Made by a program: the position numbers and the translations under genes. From positions 1-42,298 of the forward strand of contig JAISRR010000215.1 of assembly GCA_031273565.1 (NCBI GenBank): a DNA stretch of 42,298 nt, given 5' to 3'. Within the stretch, counting starts at the first letter, position 1. Each line of letters opens with the position of its first letter. Shown piece after piece: positions 33,125 to 41,131 of this stretch. The DNA comes from Zoogloeaceae bacterium. Its GTDB lineage: Bacteria > Pseudomonadota > Gammaproteobacteria > Burkholderiales > Rhodocyclaceae. Below the pieces are notes generated by a model. The model was not told the DNA's origin. It worked only from the letters and a program-made list of their open reading frames with translations, and made no database searches.

Positions 33125-34015
33125 ATGTTGCCCGATTTTCCCCATCCCCTGCGCGCAGAAATCGTCGCCAATGTCCAGATCGCGCTTGCCGAAGACCTGG
33201 GGACAGGCCTGGGTATGGATGACCTGACCGCGCAACTGGCGCCCGCCGAACAAACCGGGCAAGCCAGACTCCTCAGCCGGGAAGCGGCGATACTCTGCGG
33301 CCAGATGTGGTTTGACGAATGTTTTGCCCAACTGGACGCCCGTTACGGCACGCATACAAAAATCGACTGGCAGGTGGAAGAAGGCGGCAGGGTCGCGCCC
33401 GATCAACTCCTCTGCGAACTTTCCGGCAACGCCCGCACCCTGCTCACCGGCGAGCGCACGGCGATGAATTTCCTGCAACTGCTCTCCGGCGTCGCCACCA
33501 AGACCCGCCGCTACGCCGATCTCATCGCCGGTACGTCCGCGCAGGTGGTCGATACCCGCAAGACCCTGCCTGGCCTGCGTCTGGCGCAAAAATACGCGGT
33601 ATACGCGGGCGGCGGCGGCAATCACCGGCTGGCCTTGTGGGACGCCATCCTGATCAAGGAAAATCACATTCTGGCGGCGGGGAGTATCGCCGCCGCCCTT
33701 GCCGCCGCAAAGGACATCGCCCGCGCCATCGGCGAACGCTGCCGTTTCGTGCAGGTGGAAGTGGAAAATCTGGAAGAAACAGAGGCGGCGCTGGACGCGG
33801 GCGCGAGCATGCTGCTGCTCGACAATTTCAGTCTGGACATGCTTCGTCAGGCTGTCGCCCTGAACCGGGGACGCGCCATACTCGAAGCCTCCGGCGGCAT
33901 CAGCGAAGCCACCCTGCGCCCCATCGCCGAAACCGGCGTCGACCGCATTTCCGTCGGCGCGTTGAGCAAAGATGTGCGGGCGCTCGACCTTTCCATGCGC
34001 TTTGTCACCCTGTAA
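33125..34015 (+). CDS. nadC: nicotinate-nucleotide diphosphorylase (carboxylating)
   Basis: Quinolinate phosphoribosyltransferase: quinolinate plus PRPP to nicotinate mononucleotide, in NAD synthesis. The 296-residue protein shows the active-site motifs [50 protein letters not shown] and [10 protein letters not shown]. The ATG at 33125 starts [10 protein letters not shown]. It follows the REP element at the tamB end by about 55 bases. nadA and nadB are not in the window. Confidence 0.97.
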   Translation: MLPDFPHPLRAEIVANVQIALAEDLGTGLGMDDLTAQLAPAEQTGQARLLSREAAILCGQMWFDECFAQLDARYGTHTKIDWQVEEGGRVAPDQLLCELSGNARTLLTGERTAMNFLQLLSGVATKTRRYADLIAGTSAQVVDTRKTLPGLRLAQKYAVYAGGGGNHRLALWDAILIKENHILAAGSIAAALAAAKDIARAIGERCRFVQVEVENLEETEAALDAGASMLLLDNFSLDMLRQAVALNRGRAILEASGGISEATLRPIAETGVDRISVGALSKDVRALDLSMRFVTL

Positions 34016-34309
34016 TCCTGTCCCGCGAACCCATGTCCGAAACGCCCGCCACCCGCTTCCCGCGCCAACAAACAGGCTCAGGGTTGACCGTCATCGCTCC
34101 TGCCTCCGCTGTTGGTCACACCGTCGGCGTGGTTGCGATACTCTCCCGTAGAATAGGTCGGCTGCGCATCGAAATAGCATCAGACGCTACAAAACCATCA
34201 GCACATGATGATACTTTTGAGCATTTCAGTCATGTCGCGCAGGGGAAATAGCCGTGCCGTACTTATTGCCCTGTCATTCAGATCACCCTGTCAAAGCGAG
34301 ACTTTCCCC

Positions 34310-35668
34310 ATGAGCCAATCTGCCGTTCCCCGTTCCACCTGGAGCAACCGCTGGGCTTTTATTCTGGTCACCATCGGTTCTTCCGTGGGGCTGGGCAATA
34401 TCTGGAAATTTCCTTACATGGCGGGTTCGCAGGGCGGCAGCGCCTTTGTGCTGGTCTACCTGATTTGCGTGTTGTTGATCGGTCTGCCGCTGTTGATGGC
34501 GGAAATCCTGATTGGTCGGCGCGGCAAAGGCAATCCGGTTTCCTCCCTGCTGAAGGTGGCGGAAGAAACCGGCAATTCCTCCTGGTGGGGCGTGCTCGGT
34601 TGGGTCGGCATGTTGGGCGCCTTGCTGATTTTGTCCTTTTACAGCGTGGTGTCGGGCTGGATTGTGGATTATCTGTTCAAGGCGCTTACCGGATTTCGGG
34701 TCGAAACGGCAGAGGCCGCGCGGCAAAGTTTCGATACGCTTCTGGGCAATCCTTACCAGATGGCGTTATGGCACACCGTTTTTCTGGTGCTGACCGTGGG
34801 CGTTGTGGCGCGGGGCGTCGTATCGGGCATTGAATTTGCGAACAAGACGTTGCTGCCTTGCCTGTTCCTGATTCTGGCGCTGTTGACCCTGTGGGGCTGT
34901 GTTGCGGGAGACATGCCTGCCGCCTGGCATTTCATGTTCGATTTCAAGCTCGCGGACTTGACGCCTGTCGTGGCGCTCGCCGCCGTGGGACATGCTTTTT
35001 TCTCCCTGAGTCTGGGCATGGGGGCAATCATGGCTTATGGCTCCTATCTGGACAGGAAAACCAGCATCGCCCACACCAGCCTTTGGGTCGTTGCGGCGGG
35101 GATGCTGGTCGGGATTCTGGCGGGGCTGGCCATTTTTTCGCTGACCTTTCGCTACGGACTGCAACCCGACGAAGGGCCGGGACTGATTCTGCAAACCCTG
35201 CCGCTGGCGTTTTCCCACATGCCCGGCGGCGGGCTGCTCGCCATTTTCTTTTTTCTGCTGGTGTTGTTCGCCGCGTGGACTTCCGCCATTTCCCTGACAG
35301 AGCCGTTCGTCGCCTGGCTCACCGAACGTCTGAGCATCCATCGTCCCATCGCCGCATGGGGAACGGGGCTGGCGGTATGGTTGTTGGGGCTGGCGAGCTG
35401 CCTGTCATTCAATTGGTGGAATGACTACCGTCTTTTCGGCCTCAACCTGTTCGATACGCTGGATTTTCTCACCAGCCGCATCATGATGCCGCTCTCCGGT
35501 CTGGCGATTGCCATTTTCGTCGGCTGGGCAATGGGACGCACGGCAGTGGCAGACGAAATCCGCCTGAATCGCCACGCCTTCACCCTGTGGCTCAACGTCC
35601 TGCGCTTCCTCGTGCCGGTGGGCATTACGCTGGTGTTTGTGTTCAGAATTTTTGGGTGGATGGAGTAG
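34310..35668 (+). CDS. sodium-dependent NSS family transporter
   Basis: A neurotransmitter:sodium symporter family protein (LeuT-like), 452 residues with about eleven to twelve membrane helices. The ATG at 34310 gives MSQSAVPRSTWSNRW followed by the family signature VGLGNIWKFPYMAGSQGG in helix 1, which holds the sodium and substrate sites. GRRGKGNP and the helix 6 and 8 motifs (FSLSLGMGAIMAYGSYL) are also present. Such transporters take up amino acids with sodium; the exact substrate cannot be read from sequence. The 294-base leader after nadC shows no clear gene; a 72-codon open frame at 34033-34251 is unsupported. Confidence 0.92.
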   Translation: MSQSAVPRSTWSNRWAFILVTIGSSVGLGNIWKFPYMAGSQGGSAFVLVYLICVLLIGLPLLMAEILIGRRGKGNPVSSLLKVAEETGNSSWWGVLGWVGMLGALLILSFYSVVSGWIVDYLFKALTGFRVETAEAARQSFDTLLGNPYQMALWHTVFLVLTVGVVARGVVSGIEFANKTLLPCLFLILALLTLWGCVAGDMPAAWHFMFDFKLADLTPVVALAAVGHAFFSLSLGMGAIMAYGSYLDRKTSIAHTSLWVVAAGMLVGILAGLAIFSLTFRYGLQPDEGPGLILQTLPLAFSHMPGGGLLAIFFFLLVLFAAWTSAISLTEPFVAWLTERLSIHRPIAAWGTGLAVWLLGLASCLSFNWWNDYRLFGLNLFDTLDFLTSRIMMPLSGLAIAIFVGWAMGRTAVADEIRLNRHAFTLWLNVLRFLVPVGITLVFVFRIFGWME

Positions 35669-35679
35669 AGAAGGGATGT

Positions 35680-35693
35680 TGATCCCTGATCCC
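35680..35693 (-). repeat. short GGGATCA heptamer array (reverse orientation)
   Basis: Two TGATCCC units on the plus strand followed by TGCCCCC, 12 bases after the transporter stop. Reverse-oriented relative to the tamB array. Confidence 0.7.
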
Positions 35694-35721
35694 TGCCCCC
35701 ACCGATTTGGTAGAGCGGGTT

Positions 35722-35787
35722 TAGGTAGGGCGCGCGCTCCGAGCGCGCCGCATGTCAACGAGGGCGCTTTCTTCGATGTCGCCCTGC
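35722..35787. repeat. REP/BIME-like element, copy D
   Basis: GGCGCGCGC-TCC-GAGCGCGCC (35729-35749, one mismatch) joined by GCATGTCAACGAG to a second, partly paired arm AGGGCG...CGCCCT ending at 35785. Confidence 0.78.
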
Positions 35788-35866
35788 CTTTACCAGACAC
35801 CGACCGCACTGCATGGCGTTTGACGGGAGTCACAGTATCCACGGAGACTGCGCGGCTTCCCGTCTT

Positions 35867-35902
35867 TGATCCCTGATCCCTGACCACCTGACATCTGATC
35901 CC
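35867..35902 (-). repeat. GGGATCA heptamer array (reverse orientation) upstream of the trpB-like gene
   Basis: TGATCCC, TGATCCC, TGACCAC, a degenerate 8-base unit with CTGACAT, then TGATCCC, ending 39 bases before the trpB-like start. Confidence 0.7.
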
Positions 35903-35941
35903 TGAAATGCTACCTTTACGACTTTTCACCACGAGCCTGCC

Positions 35942-37315
35942 ATGACTGCCATGATCTCCCTGCGTACCTACCTGACCCCGGACGAAATGCCGACACACTG
36001 GTACAACGTAGTGGCCGATCTGGAACATCCGCCCGCGCCACCTCTGGGCAGCGACGGGCAGCCCGTGTCGGCGGAACAGATGAGCGCCATTTTTCCGCCG
36101 CCCATTCTGGAACAGGAGATGAGCGACCAGCGCTGGATTCCCATCCCCGACGAAGTGCGGCAGATTTACGCGCTCTGGCGGCCTGCGCCTCTGGTGCGCG
36201 CCCTGCGTCTGGAAACCCTGCTGGGTACGCGCGCGAAAATTTTTTACAAGTATGAGGGCGTTTCGCCCGCCGGTTCGCACAAACCCAATTCCGCCGTGCC
36301 GCAGGCGTTCTACAACAAGCTGGCGGGAACAAAAAAACTCACCACCGAAACCGGAGCGGGGCAATGGGGGTCTTCCATCGCTTTCGCCGGACAAATGTTT
36401 GGCCTGCCGGTGCGGGTATTCATGGTCAAGGTGAGCTACGCGCAAAAACCTTTTCGCCGCTCCATGATGCAAACCTGGGGGGCGGAAGTCTTTTCCAGTC
36501 CCACCGACCTGACCCGTTCGGGGCGCACGGCGCTGGCCGCCGATCCCGACTGTCAGGGGTCGCTCGGTCTGGCGATTTCCGAAGCGGTGGAAGAGGCCGT
36601 GGCTGACAGGGATACCTGTTACACCCTGGGTTCGGTGCTGAACCATGTGCTCCTGCACCAGACCATCATCGGTCTGGAAGCCAAAAAGCAGTTCGACAAA
36701 CTGGGATGCTATCCCGATGTGGTCATCGGCCCCTGCGGGGGCGGTTCTTCCTTCGGCGGCATCGCCTTTCCCTTCCTCGCCGACAAAGCGGCAGGCGACA
36801 AGCGGGCGGCGGCCCTGCGCGCCGTGGCGGTGGAGCCAAGCTCCTGCCCCACGCTGACGAAAGGCAGTTATGCTTATGACTTTGGCGATGTTTCCGGTTA
36901 CACCCCGTTGATGAAAATGTTTACCCTTGGGCACGATTTCATGCCGCCCGGCATTCACGCGGGGGGGCTGCGTTATCACGGCGCCAGCCAACTGGTTTCG
37001 CAACTGGTGCATGAAGGATTGGTGGAAGCCATCGCCGTTCAGCAATTGGCGACCTTTGAGGCCGGCGTGCAATTCGCCCGCGCCGAAGGGATCATCCCCG
37101 CGCCGGAATCCTGCCATGCCATTCGCGTCGCCATCGACGAGGCCAGCGCCGCAGACAGGGCGGGGGAGGAACGGGTAATTCTCTTCAACCTGACCGGACA
37201 CGGGCATTTCGATATGGCGTCCTACGACCGTTTCTTCGCCGGGCAACTGGAAAATTTCGCCTATCCCGCCGAAGCCATCGCCGATTCCCTGCGCCATTTG
37301 CCCGGGGTGGGTTGA
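35942..37315 (+). CDS. TrpB2-like pyridoxal-phosphate enzyme (tryptophan synthase beta-like)
   Basis: A 457-residue PLP enzyme of the TrpB2 type, longer at the N-terminus than ordinary TrpB (about 400). The Schiff-base lysine is Lys114 in GSHKPN; TETGAGQWGSS and the phosphate-binding CGGGSSFGG (265-273) follow. TrpB2 proteins make tryptophan from indole and serine independently of TrpA, or use indole or other nucleophiles; no trpA is adjacent. It begins a run with the SPOR protein (6-base gap) and coaE (2-base gap). Whether it backs up the normal trpBA enzyme depends on the rest of the genome. Confidence 0.92.
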   Translation: MTAMISLRTYLTPDEMPTHWYNVVADLEHPPAPPLGSDGQPVSAEQMSAIFPPPILEQEMSDQRWIPIPDEVRQIYALWRPAPLVRALRLETLLGTRAKIFYKYEGVSPAGSHKPNSAVPQAFYNKLAGTKKLTTETGAGQWGSSIAFAGQMFGLPVRVFMVKVSYAQKPFRRSMMQTWGAEVFSSPTDLTRSGRTALAADPDCQGSLGLAISEAVEEAVADRDTCYTLGSVLNHVLLHQTIIGLEAKKQFDKLGCYPDVVIGPCGGGSSFGGIAFPFLADKAAGDKRAAALRAVAVEPSSCPTLTKGSYAYDFGDVSGYTPLMKMFTLGHDFMPPGIHAGGLRYHGASQLVSQLVHEGLVEAIAVQQLATFEAGVQFARAEGIIPAPESCHAIRVAIDEASAADRAGEERVILFNLTGHGHFDMASYDRFFAGQLENFAYPAEAIADSLRHLPGVG

Positions 37316-37321
37316 ACAACC

Positions 37322-38023
37322 ATGCGCGCACTGGTTTTTATCCTGATCTTCGCCAATCTGCTGTTTTTCGCTTACACACACGGCTATTTCGGCGAGGAAG
37401 TTTCGCCGGACGCGGCGCATTTCGCGCAACAGGTCAAGCCGGAACGCCTGCAATTGATGTGGCGTCCCGGTGAGGCGCCGACGGGTGCGCCCGCGTCGAC
37501 GGAAATGAGCACGCCAGCGGATACGCCTGACCCTCCGGACGAGCCGCCGGTGGCCGTTACGCAAGCGGCGACCCCGGCTGCTGTGGATGAGCCGCCGGCG
37601 ACCTGTCTTCTATTGAGCGGCCTGCAAACGGCCGATGCAGACCGGCTGACGGATCTGGCGACGACGGCCCGGCTCGTCGTTGTACAGCGCAGTGAAAGCT
37701 GGTGGGTATTCATTCCACCGCAGGCAGACCGGGCGGCGGCTGACAAGAAAGCGAGCGAACTGGTGGCGCTGGGCGTGAAGGACTTTTTCATCGTGAACGA
37801 AGGCCCGCAGCAATTCGCCATTTCTCTGGGGATTTTTTCCCGCGAGGAAACCGCCAATCGCCGTCTGGAAGAATTGCGCGCCCAAAAAGTGCGTAGTGCC
37901 CGCGTCGGGCCGCGTCGTCAGGAAAATGCGCGACAAACGCTGGAAATCCGGGGGGACGCGCTGACCACCCTGAGTTTCCGCCAGACCTTGCCCGCTGGCG
38001 TCACGGCCAGAAATTGCCCCTGA
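37322..38023 (+). CDS. SPOR-domain envelope protein
   Basis: A 233-residue protein: one N-terminal membrane helix (about 3-21), a proline/alanine/threonine-rich periplasmic linker (about 45-92), and a C-terminal SPOR domain (about 135-200; ESWWVFIPPQADRAAADKKASEL, FAISLGIFSREETANRRLEELRAQKV). SPOR domains bind denuded peptidoglycan glycans at the division septum. The coding end nearly touches coaE. In many betaproteobacteria such a protein follows birA-coaX; the pairing with coaE keeps a coenzyme A link. Confidence 0.88.
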   Translation: MRALVFILIFANLLFFAYTHGYFGEEVSPDAAHFAQQVKPERLQLMWRPGEAPTGAPASTEMSTPADTPDPPDEPPVAVTQAATPAAVDEPPATCLLLSGLQTADADRLTDLATTARLVVVQRSESWWVFIPPQADRAAADKKASELVALGVKDFFIVNEGPQQFAISLGIFSREETANRRLEELRAQKVRSARVGPRRQENARQTLEIRGDALTTLSFRQTLPAGVTARNCP

Positions 38024-38025
38024 GC

Positions 38026-38646
38026 ATGCCATTCAAGGTCGGACTGACCGGGGGGATCGGCAGCGGCAAGAGCACCGTGGCCCGGGCGTTCGTCGAATTG
38101 GGGGCGGGTCTCGTGGATACGGACGACATCGCGCACCGCCTGACCGCGCACGATGGCGAAGCATTGCCTTTGCTGGCGGCGGCCTTCGGTACGGACATTC
38201 TGGCCGCCGACGGCAGTCTGAACCGGGCGCGCATGCGGCAAAAGGTCTTTGCCGACGCGCTTGCCCGCCGCCGTCTGGAAGACATCCTGCATCCCCTGAT
38301 TCGCGCCCATGCCCTCGCCGGGATCGGGGCCGTCCGCGCGCCCTGGCTGTTGATCGACATCCCGCTGCTGGTTGCCGTCGGACGCGAATCCTATGCGCTC
38401 GACCGGGTGCTGGTCGTGGATTGCCCGGAAGCCCTGCAAATCGAACGGGTCATGGCGCGCAGCGGCTTTTCCGCGCCGGAAGTCGCCGCGATGATGGCCG
38501 CCCAGTCCAGTCGGGCGGAACGCCTGGCCATCGCCGACGATGTGATCGACAACAGCGGCAGCCGCACCGAATTACTGCCCCAGATCGCCGCGCTGCACCA
38601 GCGCTATCTGCACATGGCGCAACGACAGAAATATAATCTCAGCTAA
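38026..38646 (+). CDS. coaE: dephospho-CoA kinase
   Basis: The last step of coenzyme A synthesis: phosphorylation of dephospho-CoA at the 3' hydroxyl. 206 residues with P-loop GGIGSGKST (9-17), the VDTDDIAHRLT substrate motif, and HPLIRA. The ATG at 38026 is used; an in-frame TTG at 38014 lies within the SPOR gene. It lies two bases after the SPOR gene stop. Often next to pilD and zapD-yacG; zapD-yacG follow here after 84 bases. Confidence 0.96.
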   Translation: MPFKVGLTGGIGSGKSTVARAFVELGAGLVDTDDIAHRLTAHDGEALPLLAAAFGTDILAADGSLNRARMRQKVFADALARRRLEDILHPLIRAHALAGIGAVRAPWLLIDIPLLVAVGRESYALDRVLVVDCPEALQIERVMARSGFSAPEVAAMMAAQSSRAERLAIADDVIDNSGSRTELLPQIAALHQRYLHMAQRQKYNLS

Positions 38647-38719
38647 ATATTTTGTGGAAATGTAAAGTAACACCTTGAGATTTGTTGCTAACTGATTCAA
38701 AATCATAGGAGTTTTTCTA

Positions 38720-38734
38720 ATGGCCCCGGCGTGA
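38720..38734 (+). other. four-codon mini-ORF overlapping the zapD start
   Basis: AGGAG (38707-38711) is ideally placed, eight bases before an ATG at 38720 that reads Met-Ala-Pro-Ala-stop. The TGA overlaps the GTG of zapD. This is either a coupled leader peptide or the remains of a longer zapD start lost by a one-base deletion in the CCCC run. Confidence 0.45.
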
Positions 38735-39498
38735 TTACTTACGAATATCCTTTCAATGAACGTATACGCACCCTGTTGCGCCTGGAAGCCCTGTTCGACA
38801 ATGTCGCGCATTTCTCCAGTCTCGACGGGGTGGCGGAAAACCATGTCGCGCTCGTCAATCTGTTTGAGGTTCTGGATGTGGTGGGGCGTTCCGATCTGAA
38901 GATGGATCTGATTCAGGAACTCGAACGCCAGCGGCAGGCGTTGCTCAGCTTTCGCAACAATCCTGATATTTCCGAAAATGCCCTTTCCTGCGCGCTTTAC
39001 GAGATCGAGCAGGCGTCGGCGGCGCTATTCACCATGAGCGGAAAATTCGGTCAGCACCTGCGCGACAACGACTGGCTGATGAGCATCAAGAGCCGGATTT
39101 ACATCCCCGGCGGTACATGCAAATTCGATCTGCCCTCTTACCATTACTGGTTGAGCCAACCCGTGGCGACACGGCGCGCAGCCCTCGACCACTGGACGAA
39201 ACGCATCCTGCCCGTGCGTGACGCGCTGGGGATCATCCTGCGCCTCTTGCGTTCCAGCGGGCGTGAAGAACATCTGTCCGCCCGCAACGGGCAATACCAG
39301 CGCATGTTGGGCAACAGTGGCGGCAACGCCTCACAGATGGTGCGCATCGTTCTGGCGCGCAGCGAGCAGGCCATCCCGGAAGTAAGCGCCAACCGTTACG
39401 CGATCAATGTCCGTTTCATGCTTCCGCCGGAGCCGGATTGCAAACCCAGGGGGTGCGAGCGGGATGTGGAATTCGATCTGGCGTTCTGCAATCTATGA
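38731..39498 (+). CDS. zapD: cell division protein ZapD
   Basis: ZapD bundles FtsZ filaments at the division ring. 255 residues, mainly helical then beta. The N-terminal YEYPFNERIRTLLRLE and central LPSYHYWL, with the C-terminal FML and FDLAFC strands, are diagnostic. Translation is assigned to a GTG at 38731, 19 bases after AGGAG, which is far; a four-codon leader with better spacing precedes it. The 3' end overlaps yacG by four bases (ATGA). Confidence 0.94.
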   Translation: MITYEYPFNERIRTLLRLEALFDNVAHFSSLDGVAENHVALVNLFEVLDVVGRSDLKMDLIQELERQRQALLSFRNNPDISENALSCALYEIEQASAALFTMSGKFGQHLRDNDWLMSIKSRIYIPGGTCKFDLPSYHYWLSQPVATRRAALDHWTKRILPVRDALGIILRLLRSSGREEHLSARNGQYQRMLGNSGGNASQMVRIVLARSEQAIPEVSANRYAINVRFMLPPEPDCKPRGCERDVEFDLAFCNL

Positions 39499-39704
39499 AA
39501 TCCGCCGGATCCCCTCAGCAAGTCCTTTGCCCTCAATGCGGCAAACCCTCACGCTGGAATTCCGGCAATCCCTGGCGTCCCTTCTGTTCCGAACGCTGCA
39601 AACTCGTAGACCTGGGCGCGTGGGCAAACGAAACGTACCGGGTGCCGGACGAAGGGGGAGCGGTCAGCGACGGCCTGGCCCCGGACGACTTTACGCCTGC
39701 CTGA
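39495..39704 (+). CDS. yacG: DNA gyrase inhibitor YacG (zinc-binding)
   Basis: A 69-residue zinc-finger protein (C12, C15, C31, C35) that binds GyrB and inhibits gyrase in E. coli. Motifs VLCPQCGKP and RPFCSERCKLVDLGAWANE are canonical. The start at 39495 overlaps the zapD stop. Its stop directly abuts the stop of the convergent M23 peptidase gene, with no spacer and so no room for a separate terminator. Confidence 0.95.
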   Translation: MKSAGSPQQVLCPQCGKPSRWNSGNPWRPFCSERCKLVDLGAWANETYRVPDEGGAVSDGLAPDDFTPA

Positions 39705-40610
39705 TTACTGCCGCGCCAGATGCGGCGCGAGAAAGGGGGCCGGATCAAGTGGCAGACCGTTCTGACGCACCTCGAAATGCAGATGCGGGCCGGTCGAACG
39801 GCCGGTGCTGCCCAGAGCGCCGACCTGCTGGCCGCGTCGCACGGTATCGCCGACGGCGACGTTGAGCGCGGACATGTGCGCGTAACGGGTAATCAACTCG
39901 CCGCCGTGATTGACTTCCACCATGTTGCCGAATTCAGGATGAAACGCCGCGTTGACCACCACCCCGCCCGCCGCCGCCAGAATGGGCGCGCCATAGGGCG
40001 CGACGAAATCCAGACCTTCATGGACAGCCAGACCACGCCCGAACGGGTCGTTACGCCGGCCGAAAGGCGAACCCAGACGCACGCCGCCCGCGATCGGCAG
40101 CGTGGTGGGCAGGAACGCGCGCCGCACCATGCTCTCGCGCAAGGTGGCGTCCAGAGAAGCAAAGTACAGGGATTGCGTTTCCACCTGGCTCACCAGCGAA
40201 GCAATTTCCTTGTCCAGCATTGTTTCATCCATCAGGGCAGGCACGAAGGGGCCGCCCTGGGGTATGCTTGCCGCAGGGGGTTGTGGAGCGGGCAATCCCA
40301 CCCGGCTCGACAGACGTTGCCCCAGGCCGTCCAGCCGCATGATTTGCGCCTGCAACTCACCCAGACGGGAAGCCAGCGCCTGCAACTTGTTTCTGGCGCG
40401 TTGTTCGCTTTCCTGCATTTCCTGCGTCCGCATGGCTTCGACCTGCGCCTGCACGATGGGCAGACGCCAGTGGATGGAAAGCCAGGACAAGGCCGTAGAG
40501 CCGCACAGAACCGAGACCAGGAAAAAGCCGAGGAGGGCGACAATATGTCTGAAATCGAGATTGATCGTCCTGGCCGTGGAAAAACGGCTGGACACCAGAA
40601 TAACTTGCAT
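39705..40610 (-). CDS. M23 family (LytM) peptidoglycan metallopeptidase
   Basis: An inner-membrane-anchored periplasmic endopeptidase, 301 residues. Membrane helix about 22-43, coiled-coil region about 50-105, then the LytM domain: zinc ligands His197, Asp201 and His278, with His245 and His276 also conserved (HEGLDF, YAHM, GPHLHFE). All are intact, so it is probably active on cross-links rather than an EnvC-like activator. It is divergent from the DciA-like gene across only 14 bases, a typical neighbourhood with lpxC. Confidence 0.95.
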   Translation of the reverse strand: MQVILVSSRFSTARTINLDFRHIVALLGFFLVSVLCGSTALSWLSIHWRLPIVQAQVEAMRTQEMQESEQRARNKLQALASRLGELQAQIMRLDGLGQRLSSRVGLPAPQPPAASIPQGGPFVPALMDETMLDKEIASLVSQVETQSLYFASLDATLRESMVRRAFLPTTLPIAGGVRLGSPFGRRNDPFGRGLAVHEGLDFVAPYGAPILAAAGGVVVNAAFHPEFGNMVEVNHGGELITRYAHMSALNVAVGDTVRRGQQVGALGSTGRSTGPHLHFEVRQNGLPLDPAPFLAPHLARQ

Positions 40611-40624
40611 GGGTTTTTGCCCTT

Positions 40625-41131
40625 ATGCTGAATACGGAAAAACTGTTCGCCCGCAACGAGCTGGTCGCCCGACTCATCCCCCATGCCTTGATGATAGGCC
40701 GTCTGGGAGAAACTTTTGCGAAAACAGCGCCACCCGGGCTTGTGCATCAGGCGCGGGTCGTCAACTATCGTTTGGGGACGGTGGTCATCCATGCGGATAA
40801 CGGCGCGGTCGCCGCAAAACTCCGCCAGATCAGTACGCGTTTAAAAAATGCATTCCTAGGAACAGGTTTGCAGTGTAATCAGATTGAAATAAAAGTTCAA
40901 CCCATTGAAACGGTTACGCAATTCGGCGCTTCTAATGTCAAAAGCATTTCCAGCGCCAGCGCGCGCAAGATTCTGGACTGCGCTGCCGCCATGCCGCCGG
41001 ATTCAAAGCTGGCGGCTTCGCTGCGGCAATTACTGGAAAGGGCTGCGGTCGGGGATCAGGAATCAGAGCGCGGAAGAGACAACAAGGTTTCGTCCCGACC
41101 CCCCCTTGATAAAAGCCTTACGCCAGAATGA
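40625..41131 (+). CDS. DciA-like protein (DUF721)
   Basis: A 168-residue protein of the DUF721 family, whose founder DciA loads the replicative helicase DnaB in bacteria lacking DnaC. The N-terminal two thirds are conserved ([42 protein letters not shown]). The last 26 residues ([12 protein letters not shown]...) are repeat-derived. As a result the frame runs 14 bases into the convergent lpxC gene. The gene order M23-DUF721-lpxC is typical of betaproteobacteria. Confidence 0.85.
   Translation: MLNTEKLFARNELVARLIPHALMIGRLGETFAKTAPPGLVHQARVVNYRLGTVVIHADNGAVAAKLRQISTRLKNAFLGTGLQCNQIEIKVQPIETVTQFGASNVKSISSASARKILDCAAAMPPDSKLAASLRQLLERAAVGDQESERGRDNKVSSRPPLDKSLTPE
41052..41079 (+). repeat. degenerate heptamer array in the dciA-like 3' end
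   Basis: Units GGGATCA, GGAATCA, GAGCGCG and GAAGAGA lie in register in the coding sense and encode GDQESERGR. Confidence 0.65.

Larger units (their letters stand above)
35669..35941. other. repeat-filled spacer between the NSS transporter and the trpB-like gene
   Basis: No gene. Contains two reversed heptamer arrays (35680-35693 and 35867-35902) bracketing REP copy D (35722-35787). A promoter for the trpB-like operon should lie at the right end, but I could not assign boxes. Confidence 0.7.

Noticed and set aside
34033-34251. 72-codon open frame between nadC and the NSS transporter
   Set aside because: No ribosome site, no family resemblance, ordinary length for chance in GC-rich DNA.
35405-37564. 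719-codon open frame antisense to the trpB-like gene
   Set aside because: It spans the end of one gene, a repeat-filled spacer and a conserved enzyme gene; its composition is repetitive and unlike a protein.
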